From UBA6136 sp044237765 (GTDB taxonomy: Bacteria; Pseudomonadota; Gammaproteobacteria; Methylococcales; Methylococcaceae): DNA of 7,893 bases. The position numbers and the translations under genes are program-made. The DNA is taken from positions 1 through 7,893 of the forward strand of contig JBIIEQ010000106.1 of NCBI GenBank assembly GCA_044237765.1. Reading direction: 5' to 3'. This document shows positions 1 through 6,041 of the stretch, piece after piece. Each line of letters opens with the position of its first letter. The first letter of the stretch is position 1. The notes below the pieces were generated by a model, which did no database searches, had not been told where the DNA came from, and was given only the letters and a program-made list of their open reading frames with translations.

Positions 1-122
1 TAACCGAGTCATCTTATCTTTACTCACGGCGTATTCACTCCTCTCGTAGGCATTGATGACCTTGAAGACCATCAAGAATACGCCGCCTCCATCAGCTGCT
101 CATCCACAACTTTTGAGCATAA

Positions 123-284
123 CTCGGTTCATCCCTGGTACTCGGCCTGCTGCAGCACAACCCATTTCCGGACGCACCGCCGCTTTATGTCCGGCTGGTG
201 ATCGACCGCTATCACTTCACCTCGCCCGAGGAGCGCCGTCAAACCGGACAAGTGTGGAAACGGGAGCGGATGGAGGCAGATTGA
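123..284 (+). pseudogene. C-terminal remnant of a lipase maturation factor-like protein
   Basis: The frame from 123 to the TGA at 282-284 reads about 53 residues that contain NPFPDAPPLYVRLVIDRYHF, then SPEERRQTG and VWKRERMEAD. The NPFPD..PP.YVR pattern followed by Y.F and a threonine/serine-led EERR.TG and a W..E motif is what I remember of the extreme C-terminus of lipase maturation factor (LMF1-like) membrane proteins, which help fold secreted lipases. An in-frame TAA lies at 120-122 and no matching sequence continues in the other frames upstream, so the gene is truncated at its 5' end. The family's long multi-membrane N-terminal part is absent, so no function is expected. A different reading frame across 53-454 is open for 133 codons but has no protein-like features. 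Family assignment is from memory of motifs, not a search. Confidence 0.55.
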
Positions 285-475
285 TAGGTGCCAGTTCATA
301 TCAACTTATGAAGCTGTTATTTGAACCTGGAGGAGCGCACCTCGATGAGTTTTTCCCCAGGCTTGACCGTGGAAGCCTCTTTCAAGAGGTAATCAGTTAT
401 TGGCAGACCCAACCTTCGAGAGCTACCCGGCTGGCTGCTTTGGATCGAATTTGACCGGCACCAGAGAACCTAAAC
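285..475. other. unassigned stretch before the DsbA-family gene
   Basis: Nothing recognisable was found on either strand here, nor in bases 1-122. One frame reads LMKLLFEPGGAHLDEFFPRL and runs to a stop at 454, but I do not recognise it. A GGAGG-like sequence at 330-334 stands before an ATG at 345 that opens only a 15-codon frame. The stretch must also hold the upstream region of the gene starting at 476, but no convincing promoter was identified. Confidence 0.3.
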
Positions 476-1108
476 ATGGAAGTCCATCCTCAACTTTCCC
501 GCTTGTACTACTTCTTGGACCCCATGTGCAGCTGGTGCTGGGCGTTCCGTCCAGCGCTCCGGAAAATTGAAGCGCAATTACCGGAGAACGTCGAACTCAT
601 TCTTATGCTGGGCGGGTTGGCGGCAGATACCGACGAGCCCATGCCTGAGGCGATGCGCAAGAAACTACAGGAAATCTGGTGGGCAATTCAACTAAAGGTT
701 CCGGGTACCGAGTTCAATTTCCGCTACTGGGATGTCTGCACACCGCGACGCTCGACCTATCGTGCTTGTCGCGCGGTGATTGCAGCCGCTCAACAAGGCG
801 ACTACGGACCCGCCATGATTGAGGCCATTCAACGGGCTTATTACCTTAAAGCTCGCAATCCCTCAGATGGCTCTACTCTCATCCAATTAGCGCGAGACCT
901 TCATCTTGATGCTGACCGATTTGCCCGCGATCTGGACCACCCGAATACCCAGGCGGAACTGGAGCGACAGATTACGGTAACCAAAGCCTATGGGGTGAAG
1001 GGGTTTCCCACCTTGATGCTCGAGACCGCGCAGGGCCGTCAATTCATCGACATCAATCCCAACAACCCAGAAGGGATTCTGGCGGACATTCGCTCGGCAT
1101 TGGGATAG
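476..1108 (+). CDS. DsbA family protein (COG3531-type, CxxC thiol oxidoreductase)
   Basis: This 210-aa protein has a thioredoxin-fold DsbA-like pattern. A beta strand (LYYFLDP) leads into the redox motif C18-S-W-C21 within MCSWCW. A helical insertion domain follows over about residues 55-165, and the cis-proline loop is G-F-P178-T-L near the C-terminus. The signatures LGGL (45-48), PGTEFNF (76-82), RRSTY (91-95) and YYLKARNPS (122-130) match what I recall of the COG3531 'predicted protein-disulfide isomerase' group, and the length is usual for it. No signal peptide is visible, since the CxxC lies only 18 residues in, so a cytoplasmic role in thiol/disulfide exchange is likely; the substrate is unknown. 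The ATG at 476 is the only start that places strand one correctly, and its ribosome site is weak (GAGA about 10 bases upstream). The gene is monocistronic and converges on the yheU copy, with 25 bases between the stops. Confidence 0.9.
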   Translation: MEVHPQLSRLYYFLDPMCSWCWAFRPALRKIEAQLPENVELILMLGGLAADTDEPMPEAMRKKLQEIWWAIQLKVPGTEFNFRYWDVCTPRRSTYRACRAVIAAAQQGDYGPAMIEAIQRAYYLKARNPSDGSTLIQLARDLHLDADRFARDLDHPNTQAELERQITVTKAYGVKGFPTLMLETAQGRQFIDINPNNPEGILADIRSALG

Positions 1109-1133
1109 GTCCGACTTTTTTGCGGGTTTTCCT

Positions 1134-1361
1134 TCAGGTGACCTGTTCCGGAAACTGATCTCCGGGCAATATTTGGAAGCTCTCATCGCCTGGATAGAAA
1201 AAGATGCCGGCTTGACCATGGAGTAGTTGCTCACGCACTTGGGCGACCTTCTGCGCCAGTTGCGTTTCCCGTTCTCCGTAATCGGTCCCGTCACGCGTGA
1301 CGAACTCCTCGATCATGCCCTGTAGGGCCCTCGGGCTCATCTGATTGGGCGGGATCCGCAA
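1134..1361 (-). CDS. yheU: YheU family protein (UPF0270), copy 1
   Basis: The 75-aa product contains MSPRALQGMIEEFVTRDGTD then YGERE, a Q.KVAQV helix and a FFYPGDES..ILP tail. These correspond to the conserved LSPETL..LIE.FV.REGTDYGE and QKVA.V motifs of E. coli YheU, a 72-aa protein of unknown function; length and motif order are those of a full family member. The start is unusual: the residues that align with the family N-terminus (RIPPNQMSP) begin at a TTG codon (1359-1361), and the next in-frame ATG is eight codons in. It overlaps, in another frame, the tail of a recD2 fragment and is about 80% similar to copy 2 at 4150-4368. The core is intact, so it may still be made, but weak initiation is possible. 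Confidence 0.75.
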   Translation of the reverse strand: MRIPPNQMSPRALQGMIEEFVTRDGTDYGERETQLAQKVAQVREQLLHGQAGIFFYPGDESFQILPGDQFPEQVT

Positions 1362-1536
1362 GACATCCGATTCTCTCTGCCGAGAATTCGGGAATGTCCT
1401 CCGCCAGTCGTGCCGGCAAGTGGGTCAAGCACCCTGATAATTTCTGAGTCCTGACCGCCTTGGCCAAGGCTTTTGGCTGGGCCAAAATAACGATCAATTG
1501 CTTGCCGCGGGTCACGCCGGTGTGGATCAGATTCCG
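1291..1536 (-). pseudogene. recD2: recD2-like helicase, extreme 3' fragment (copy 1)
   Basis: Reading leftward from 1536, the frame gives RNLIHTGVTRGKQLIVILAQ then PKALAKAVRTQK and ends at a stop at 1291. The VTRGK..V.L..Q.KALA.AV pattern is helicase motif VI and the C-terminal end of RecD2-type (RecD-like, superfamily 1B, 5'-3') DNA helicases of about 720 residues. Only the last few dozen residues are present. At 1536/1537 the similarity to the second copy stops abruptly and alpha/beta hydrolase sequence begins, so this fragment has no start of its own and can only be read as part of a chimera. It runs into yheU copy 1 in a different frame, the same gene order as in copy 2. Confidence 0.75.
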
Positions 1537-1785
1537 CGATATCCCGGTTCCATTGCGGCATGTCGAGATACCAGAGAGCCCCTTCACTCTCACCATGGCC
1601 AGACCCAGGGGGGCATAGCCGGCGTCGGACACACACTGGCATAACTCCTGAAGGTCTTCTTTACAGCCTCATGCCCCGTGACAGGCAATCACGACAGATG
1701 CCGGCCCTGTGGCATCGGGAGCGAACAAGTTTGCCGCGATGCAATCATTCCCAGATGTGAATCTGACTGATTGACAGGACGGCAT
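1537..1785 (-). pseudogene. alpha/beta hydrolase, 5' fragment with internal stop and frameshift
   Basis: From an ATG at 1785-1783 (AAGG-type ribosome site about ten bases upstream) the frame reads VRFTSGNDCIAANLFAPDAT, then GPASVVIACHG and a TGA at 1671-1669. Past the TGA the same frame continues with LQELCQCVSDAGYAPL. The next frame then carries GHGESEGALWYLDMPQWNRD up to 1537. This order (F.S.D..A..LF.P, hydrophobic strand ending in HG, DAGYA, then a G-GES-G block) is the N-terminal third of an alpha/beta hydrolase of the dienelactone hydrolase/acyl-peptidase-like kind. One stop codon and one frameshift break it, and its 3' part is replaced by recD2 sequence at 1536/1537. The catalytic serine elbow, aspartate and histidine lie in the missing part, so it cannot be an active enzyme. 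Confidence 0.6.
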
Positions 1786-1889
1786 GGACTCGCTGCCTTT
1801 TAAGTGACTAAGCGGGGCCTCGCAAGAGATTGCCTCTTCAGAACTCGAGATGAACCACTGGAAGGCGCCGCCCCATGATCACATGATGT

Positions 1890-4073
1890 TTAGGTCGGAG
1901 GTGGCGGAGGGGTATAAGTAGCTGCCTTTGATGACCCCGGCCACCAAGATCGCCCAAGCAGAACGCCGATCTTGGGGAGCGATTTTCCATCAGGATAGCT
2001 CTTACAAGGTCCATAAACCCTGGGTCCTCCCTCATTCGACGAGCCCCCGCAGTTAATATACCTAGATCTTACATCATTCAAAGCGTAACGGGGGTTAATA
2101 ACCAAAAGGAGAGTACCATTCTGTGCATCACCTAAGCTTGCTTTTGACTCGTATTGGGAAACGGCAATATCCTCGGCTTTAATAACTTTTCCTGTGAGAG
2201 GATTACGCCAAGGTGAGTAAACGTCGGTCTTCACACTTTGCAAATAATAGTTTATTACATCAATATCAAACCCATCGAATGCAGCAGCTGTTCCCTCTTT
2301 AATAATATTGTCTCTTTTAATGCGAGGTCTACTCACAACCTCTACCGCTGTGTTTTCTGGGCTGCTTTCCATGGCTAGCCCTCTCTGTTCCGTCAAAGCA
2401 CCATCTCCGTAGATGGAGCCATAACTATAATCGCTTCGATCAAGATACCCTAAATTTATCATGTCATCAGCGAGATATGTCTCACTTTTCCATGGGTAGA
2501 GAATAACCCCTTTGCCATCGCTCATCACGCCAAGCTCATCGCTGTATAAATCTCCAGGATAGGCTGATTTTATATTATTAGCCCACACGCAGAACGTACT
2601 GCTAGCCGAGGTGGTGCCAGAGGCGCACTTACTGGTGTCCTTAACGCCATTAGCATCCGTGTAAAAGCCACCGATATTAGAGAGGTCGCTATACCAGCTT
2701 TTGTTTACCGTACGCCCTTTATAGTTGTCATATTCGCTTTGAAGAGTGAATTGTTGATTTTCTATTTCACCCCAATATGCAAGAAATTCTTGAAGCTCTT
2801 GCACCTCTGATTGCTTCAGCCAACCACCATGCTTATCTTGATAAATCTGTACCAGCGTCCGCCACGCAGGCGTGCCTCCACCATTGGAGCTAAATAATGC
2901 CGTGTTGATTGCAGATCCACAAAATTCATGAACACCCCCCCATGCTGGTAGCCATTTGTTAATGAACACATCATTGTTACTATCCAGCGGGTCGGTTGAG
3001 GCGTGCGCAATGGCGTCTCTATAGGACTGCCAAACGCCATCAATATGGGTGCTGCATTCCTGCGCCACAATGAGTGAAACCTGAAGACTAAGATACTTCA
3101 CTTGCTCTGACAGATAGGCAATCTGCGTGCTAATGCATGTTAGCTGCGCTTGTATTTCCTCCAATGTATCTGCTGTTGGATCAGGGAAATTTAAAAACGT
3201 CCCCAACACGGCTTCTGTAGCTGGGGTAGGAACACCTGCAGATTTGCCTAAGGCAAATATCGCGACCACACCGACATCGTTAATGATTTCTGTTGAAGAC
3301 TTGGATTCATCCCCATTTCCAACCGGTGCGCTGCACACATCGGATGCTGATGATGCGCGGGGTTTTAGTCTGATACCCCCATCAACCGCCGCGATTGATG
3401 GTTGTGGACTTGCTTGTCTTGCATCGCCCTGAGCGATACTTTGGGTGATGTCGCTAACTGAAATGGGTTCGAGACGCTTAAATCGGCGTCCATTTCTTGT
3501 CGCCTTGGCCACGGCATTAACCACGGCGCCAAATCCTCCAAGCCGTTTCCGCTCATCATTCAGGCGAACCTTATCGACATGGATATTTTTTACCTGAAGC
3601 ACATAATCCGGGGCACCTTTACCAATCCCCAGGGATTGTCGTACCTCTGACAGAGCCTGAGGATAAGATCTACGGGCGTTTGTCAGGACTGATGCCGCAC
3701 TGGATAGTAAGTCCATCTTGACAGATGCAAACTCAGCACCCACCTGTGATGTCAGTGCAGCGAGGCGTCCACGGAATTTAACGTTTTTGGCGCTCCCGCC
3801 AGTCGTCATGATCTTCAGGGGAAAGGCGCTTGGATCGACCGTTGTCAAGAGAACATTCTCTCTCCCGTTTTCGTCCGTTTGGCCACGCCCAACTAGGCGT
3901 CCTCTAGCATCCCTTACGCTGACAGAGGCCCCAGCAAGCGGTTCTTCTGGTGCGACGGTGGCCCAGACCTTGAGCATGTTGGACACCCCGTCCAGTGGCG
4001 CGGCGACACCCAAAGTCGAAGAAAAGCTAAGCATCAGGCCTATCAAGCATTTCACGAATTTAGATTGTTTCAT
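1890..4073 (-). CDS. Predicted secreted 727-aa protein of unknown function, possible toxin-like architecture
   Basis: I do not recognise this protein as a named family. Residues 1-25 form a Sec signal peptide (KQSKFVK, hydrophobic core, cleavage probably after GVAA). Residues about 33-90 look like a carboxypeptidase-regulatory-like Ig domain (PLAGASVSVRDARGRLVGRG then TDENG). Residues 100-245 are basic and helical. Residues 264-296 are hydrophobic and Gly/Ala-rich, followed at 301-337 by a heptad-like helix (EEIQAQL..ISTQIAYLSEQV). The rest (340-727) is rich in Tyr, Trp, Ser and Gly and ends in PPPPPT. The mature part has eight cysteines (247, 313, 340, 385, 483, 495, 675, 690), consistent with disulfide bonding outside the cytoplasm. 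A hydrophobic helical stretch followed by amphipathic helices recalls pore-forming toxins, which is inference only. The 3' two-thirds is AT-richer than its neighbours, suggesting transfer. No Shine-Dalgarno sequence precedes the ATG. It lies between the two recD2/yheU copies. Confidence 0.8.
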   Translation of the reverse strand: MKQSKFVKCLIGLMLSFSSTLGVAAPLDGVSNMLKVWATVAPEEPLAGASVSVRDARGRLVGRGQTDENGRENVLLTTVDPSAFPLKIMTTGGSAKNVKFRGRLAALTSQVGAEFASVKMDLLSSAASVLTNARRSYPQALSEVRQSLGIGKGAPDYVLQVKNIHVDKVRLNDERKRLGGFGAVVNAVAKATRNGRRFKRLEPISVSDITQSIAQGDARQASPQPSIAAVDGGIRLKPRASSASDVCSAPVGNGDESKSSTEIINDVGVVAIFALGKSAGVPTPATEAVLGTFLNFPDPTADTLEEIQAQLTCISTQIAYLSEQVKYLSLQVSLIVAQECSTHIDGVWQSYRDAIAHASTDPLDSNNDVFINKWLPAWGGVHEFCGSAINTALFSSNGGGTPAWRTLVQIYQDKHGGWLKQSEVQELQEFLAYWGEIENQQFTLQSEYDNYKGRTVNKSWYSDLSNIGGFYTDANGVKDTSKCASGTTSASSTFCVWANNIKSAYPGDLYSDELGVMSDGKGVILYPWKSETYLADDMINLGYLDRSDYSYGSIYGDGALTEQRGLAMESSPENTAVEVVSRPRIKRDNIIKEGTAAAFDGFDIDVINYYLQSVKTDVYSPWRNPLTGKVIKAEDIAVSQYESKASLGDAQNGTLLLVINPRYALNDVRSRYINCGGSSNEGGPRVYGPCKSYPDGKSLPKIGVLLGRSWWPGSSKAATYTPPPPPT

Positions 4074-4077
4074 CGTT

Positions 4078-4083
4078 GTTATA
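4078..4083 (-). promoter_or_regulatory. possible -10 element very close to the secreted-protein start
   Basis: On the minus strand TATAAC ends only four bases before the ATG of the 727-aa protein, preceded by a T-run. No ribosome binding site is visible. If this hexamer is a -10 element, transcription would start at or next to the ATG, giving a leaderless mRNA. No good -35 hexamer stands 16-18 bases upstream, so the call is weak. Confidence 0.2.
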
Positions 4084-4149
4084 AAAAAGCTGCGTTGATT
4101 AACCCAGGGAAATCCAGAAAGAATCCCCTAACTCTGCAAACTCACACAG

Positions 4150-4368
4150 TCATCCTACCTGAGGAACCTGCTCCGTGGGCAAAATCTCGGAGGATTTATC
4201 ATCCGGGTAGAAAAACATCCCAGCCTGGCCTTTATGTAGCTGCGCTTTGACCTGCGCCTCTTTCTTGGCCAACTCGGTTTCCTGCTCCCCGTAGTCGGTC
4301 CCGTCCCGGGTAACGAACTCTTCGATCATGCCCTGTAATGTGCGGGGGCTCATTCCGTCCTTCGGCAT
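4150..4368 (-). CDS. yheU: YheU family protein (UPF0270), copy 2
   Basis: The 72-aa product reads MPKDGMSPRTLQGMIEEFVT then RDGTDYGEQE, a KKEAQVKAQL helix and a FFYPDDKSSEILP tail, which is the YheU pattern (function unknown) at the normal family length. The start chosen is the ATG at 4368-4366. By alignment with copy 1 the ancestral start would be two codons earlier, where this copy has ATT (4374-4372). An AGGGGG ribosome site sits nine bases before that ATT, which is correct spacing for the ATT but long for the ATG. The frame is open further upstream to a TTG at 4446 and there carries former helicase tail sequence (RLTQLPARL). It follows the recD2 fragment and precedes the secreted-protein gene by 76 bases. 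Confidence 0.72.
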   Translation of the reverse strand: MPKDGMSPRTLQGMIEEFVTRDGTDYGEQETELAKKEAQVKAQLHKGQAGMFFYPDDKSSEILPTEQVPQVG

Positions 4369-4562
4369 CTGAATGGATTCAGGCCCCCTGTCTGGCGGCT
4401 CTGCCAGTGGCGGAGGTTCGGAGATCTCGCTCAATCGTGCTGGCAATTGTGTCAGGCGCCGTGATGATTTTGGGTTCTGCCCGCCTTGGCCGTGGCCTTA
4501 GGCTGGGCTAGGATGACCACCCGTTGCTTGCCACGGGTCACGTCGGTGTAGATCAGATTCCG
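4150..4562 (-). repeat. recD2-3'/yheU direct repeat, right copy
   Basis: This is the partner of 1134-1536, in direct orientation with starts about 3.0 kb apart. The shared part ends at 4562; here helicase sequence continues further right, whereas the left copy switches to hydrolase sequence. The right copy is therefore the more complete version of the ancestral recD2-yheU arrangement. Confidence 0.75.
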
Positions 4563-5049
4563 TTCCAGCAACATGTAATGCTGGGTGATGAGCGTAATCA
4601 CCACCACCGGATACTCTGAGCCCTGGAATTTTGAATGCTGGTGGCATAGGCCCAGGACACTTCGTCGATTTCACCGAACTCGTATTCCACGCCTCTCCTT
4701 TCGGAGTCGATTTGCACCAGACTGTCTTCGAGTTCGCTCTTCTCGATACGGCCAATATCCATTGAACCTCTCTGTCATAGTGATTGACCGTTTGCAGCAC
4801 CTTACCGCTCGGGGCAAAAGTGGAACCAAAGCGGCTTATCTTGGGTTCACTGGCACTATTAAGCCGTTGTTGCAGTTCGGCGTTGTACGCCCTGACACCA
4901 AGGTCGCCAAGATTCACCGGGGTGAGCACTTGAATGTCGTTCAAAGGGTGGAGCTGCTCTTCCGCTTTCGAGAACTTGGCATTTTGGCGGGCTGTCACGC
5001 AGTCGACCACAGCTTGCAGAGCCCATGACCGGTCATGGGCTCTGATCAT
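4452..5049 (-). pseudogene. recD2: recD2-like ATP-dependent DNA helicase, frameshifted C-terminal fragment (copy 2)
   Basis: The fragment covers roughly the last 190-200 residues of a RecD2-type helicase. The first frame carries LHPLNDIQVLTPVNLGDLGV then RAYNAELQQRLN and FGSTFAPSGKVLQTVNHYDREV, matching the D.QVL.P...G.LG...LN..LQ..LN...KV.Q..N.Y...V region. At about 4765 the homology shifts frame (DIGRIEKSELEDSLVQID, EIDEVSWAYATSI). At about 4626-4636 it shifts again to GSEYPVVVITLITQHYMLLE then RNLIYTDVTRGKQRVVILAQ, which includes helicase motifs V-VI, ending at a TGA at 4454-4452. A further shift near 4470 would be needed to reach the LTQLPARL tail. The Walker A and B motifs are missing because the gene is cut at the palindrome next to the SDR gene. 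An ATG at 5049 overlaps the SDR stop by 17 bases, but the product would be nonfunctional. Confidence 0.85.
5017..5044. repeat. perfect 28-bp palindrome at the SDR / recD2-fragment junction
   Basis: The half-site CAGAGCCCATGACC is followed directly by its exact reverse complement, with the centre between 5030 and 5031. The right arm lies in the last codons and stop of the SDR gene; the left arm lies at the truncated edge of the recD2 fragment. As RNA it could fold into a stem of about 12 bp with a small loop, so it could act as a 3' barrier for the SDR transcript. There is no T-run on either side, so it is not a classic intrinsic terminator. Confidence 0.8.
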
Positions 5050-5836
5050 CCGCTGGCCCGAACTGACGCCTTAACACGCGGGTTGACAGAGACAGAGCCA
5101 AGCCACGTGGAAGATGGCTGGCCAAGACAGTCATGAGGCGATTTTTCCAGCCAGGAACCAATAGCCGCTGTCCTCCTCGTAACGCCTGTAGCGTTAGCTC
5201 CACCAGTTCTTCAGCCGACTGCATGGGCGGCGCGGCCTCCAACTGCTCCGCAGGACCACGCCCCGCCGCCCGGAAAAAATCAGTTGCAGTCGCCCCAGGG
5301 CAGACGGTCAGGATGCGAATGGACGTACCCTTACATTCTCCGGCCAAAGCTTCTGAAAACGACAGGAGAAAGGCCTTGGTGGCACCATAGACAGCCAAGT
5401 AGGGAGTAGGCTGGAAGGCCGCCATCGACGCGACGTTGATGAGGGTACCCCGCCTTTGTTGCCGCATGTCGGCCAGAAAATAATGCGCCAGTAACACGGG
5501 CGTGGTTGCATTCAACTGCAGCATGGCGGCATAGATTGCAGCCGGCTGACTAAGAAAATCGCCAAACCGACCAAAACCGGCATTGTTGATGAGTTGAGAA
5601 ACCACCCACCCGGACTGTTGGCAATGGGCGTGGAGCGCTTCGGCGGAGCCGGGGTGCGATAAGTCAGCAATCCATACCTCGATGGGCACCGCATAATGGT
5701 GCTCAAGCTCTTCCTTCAGGGTTGCCAATTGCGCGCCGTCGCGAGCCACCAGGATGAGCGGATGACCGTCGGCGGCCAAGCGCCTGGCAAACGCGGCGCC
5801 GATCCCACGGCTTGCTCCGGTAATCAGGGTATACAT
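5033..5836 (-). CDS. SDR family NAD(P)-dependent oxidoreductase
   Basis: This 267-aa protein is a classical short-chain dehydrogenase/reductase of the DltE-like (COG0300) type, a cytoplasmic NAD(P)(H)-dependent oxidoreductase whose substrate cannot be read from sequence. Motifs in order are the cofactor glycine motif T-G-A-S-R-G-I-G (6-13), a basic residue after strand two (VAR32D, suggesting NADP(H)), D58 of ADL, NNAG (84-87), catalytic S137, Y150-G-A-T-K154, and the CPG loop (179-181). The ATG at 5836 is preferred over an in-frame TTG at 5857 because AAGGGAG stands eight bases upstream and the protein then starts right at strand one (MYTLITGASRG). Its last codons form half of a perfect palindrome. 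The region upstream is about 200 bases shared with the divergent + strand gene at 6042. Confidence 0.93.
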   Translation of the reverse strand: MYTLITGASRGIGAAFARRLAADGHPLILVARDGAQLATLKEELEHHYAVPIEVWIADLSHPGSAEALHAHCQQSGWVVSQLINNAGFGRFGDFLSQPAAIYAAMLQLNATTPVLLAHYFLADMRQQRRGTLINVASMAAFQPTPYLAVYGATKAFLLSFSEALAGECKGTSIRILTVCPGATATDFFRAAGRGPAEQLEAAPPMQSAEELVELTLQALRGGQRLLVPGWKNRLMTVLASHLPRGLALSLSTRVLRRQFGPADDQSP

Positions 5837-5981
5837 CCGAAAATCTCCCTTGTGCAATCGCTAAGACAGCCGCATCAGACTGCGTCGTGCCTATCTCAGG
5901 ATGCTTTCTGAAAAACAAAAAGTGCGAATCCCGGGGCCAGCCAGCCCTCTCGCGCACCAGTCAGGCGATTCCTTTCAGAAT

Positions 5982-6021
5982 GCTGCTCGGTGGGCGTATT
6001 AAACTGAGCAGCTTTCTTTTT
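5982..6021 (+). terminator. intrinsic (Rho-independent) terminator in a leader position
   Basis: GCTGCTCGGT (5982-5991) pairs with ACTGAGCAGC (6003-6012) in a 10-bp stem including one G-T pair, with an 11-base loop and then TTTCTTTTT on the + strand. No + strand gene of normal size ends just before it. It lies ten bases ahead of the ribosome site of the gene at 6042, so it could be an attenuator in that gene's leader, the end of a small RNA, or a leftover from a lost gene. A 33-codon frame starting with ATG at 5901 has its TAA at 6000-6002, inside the loop. Confidence 0.7.
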
Positions 6022-6041
6022 GCGCCATTTGGAGTTGAATA

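Larger units (their letters stand above)
1134..1536 (-). repeat. recD2-3'/yheU direct repeat, left copy
   Basis: This block aligns with 4150-4562 in the same orientation and gene order (helicase C-terminal end followed by yheU). Bases 1469-1536 against 4495-4562 differ at 13 of 68 positions by my count, about 81% identity. The yheU core is similarly close, while the segment between helicase end and yheU start is diverged and carries indels. Similarity stops sharply at 1536. The two copies enclose the hydrolase fragment and the 727-aa secreted protein gene. Confidence 0.75.

Noticed and set aside
53..454. Open frame of 133 codons on the + strand
   Set aside because: It overlaps the LMF-like remnant in another frame, is rich in Pro/Arg/Ser as shadow frames are, and has no ribosome site or recognisable motif.
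1109..1133. Possible shared terminator between the convergent DsbA-family and yheU genes
   Set aside because: There is a T-run (CTTTTTTGCGGGTTTT) but only a 4-5 bp imperfect stem (TCGG/CCGA) before it.
1786..1889. Terminator for the secreted-protein gene
   Set aside because: Only short dyads (AAGAG/CTCTT, CATG/CATG) without a T-run on the minus strand are present.
1134..4562. Classic transposon or insertion sequence formed by the two flanking blocks
   Set aside because: The blocks are diverged direct repeats of gene ends, and no transposase, integrase, terminal inverted repeat or target-site duplication was seen.
4585..5028. 147-codon + strand frame opposite the recD2 fragment
   Set aside because: The - strand frames in this interval show clear helicase homology and the + frame does not resemble a protein.
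5837..5857. TTG start for the SDR gene, seven codons upstream
   Set aside because: The ATG at 5836 has a much better ribosome site and places the cofactor strand at the usual position.
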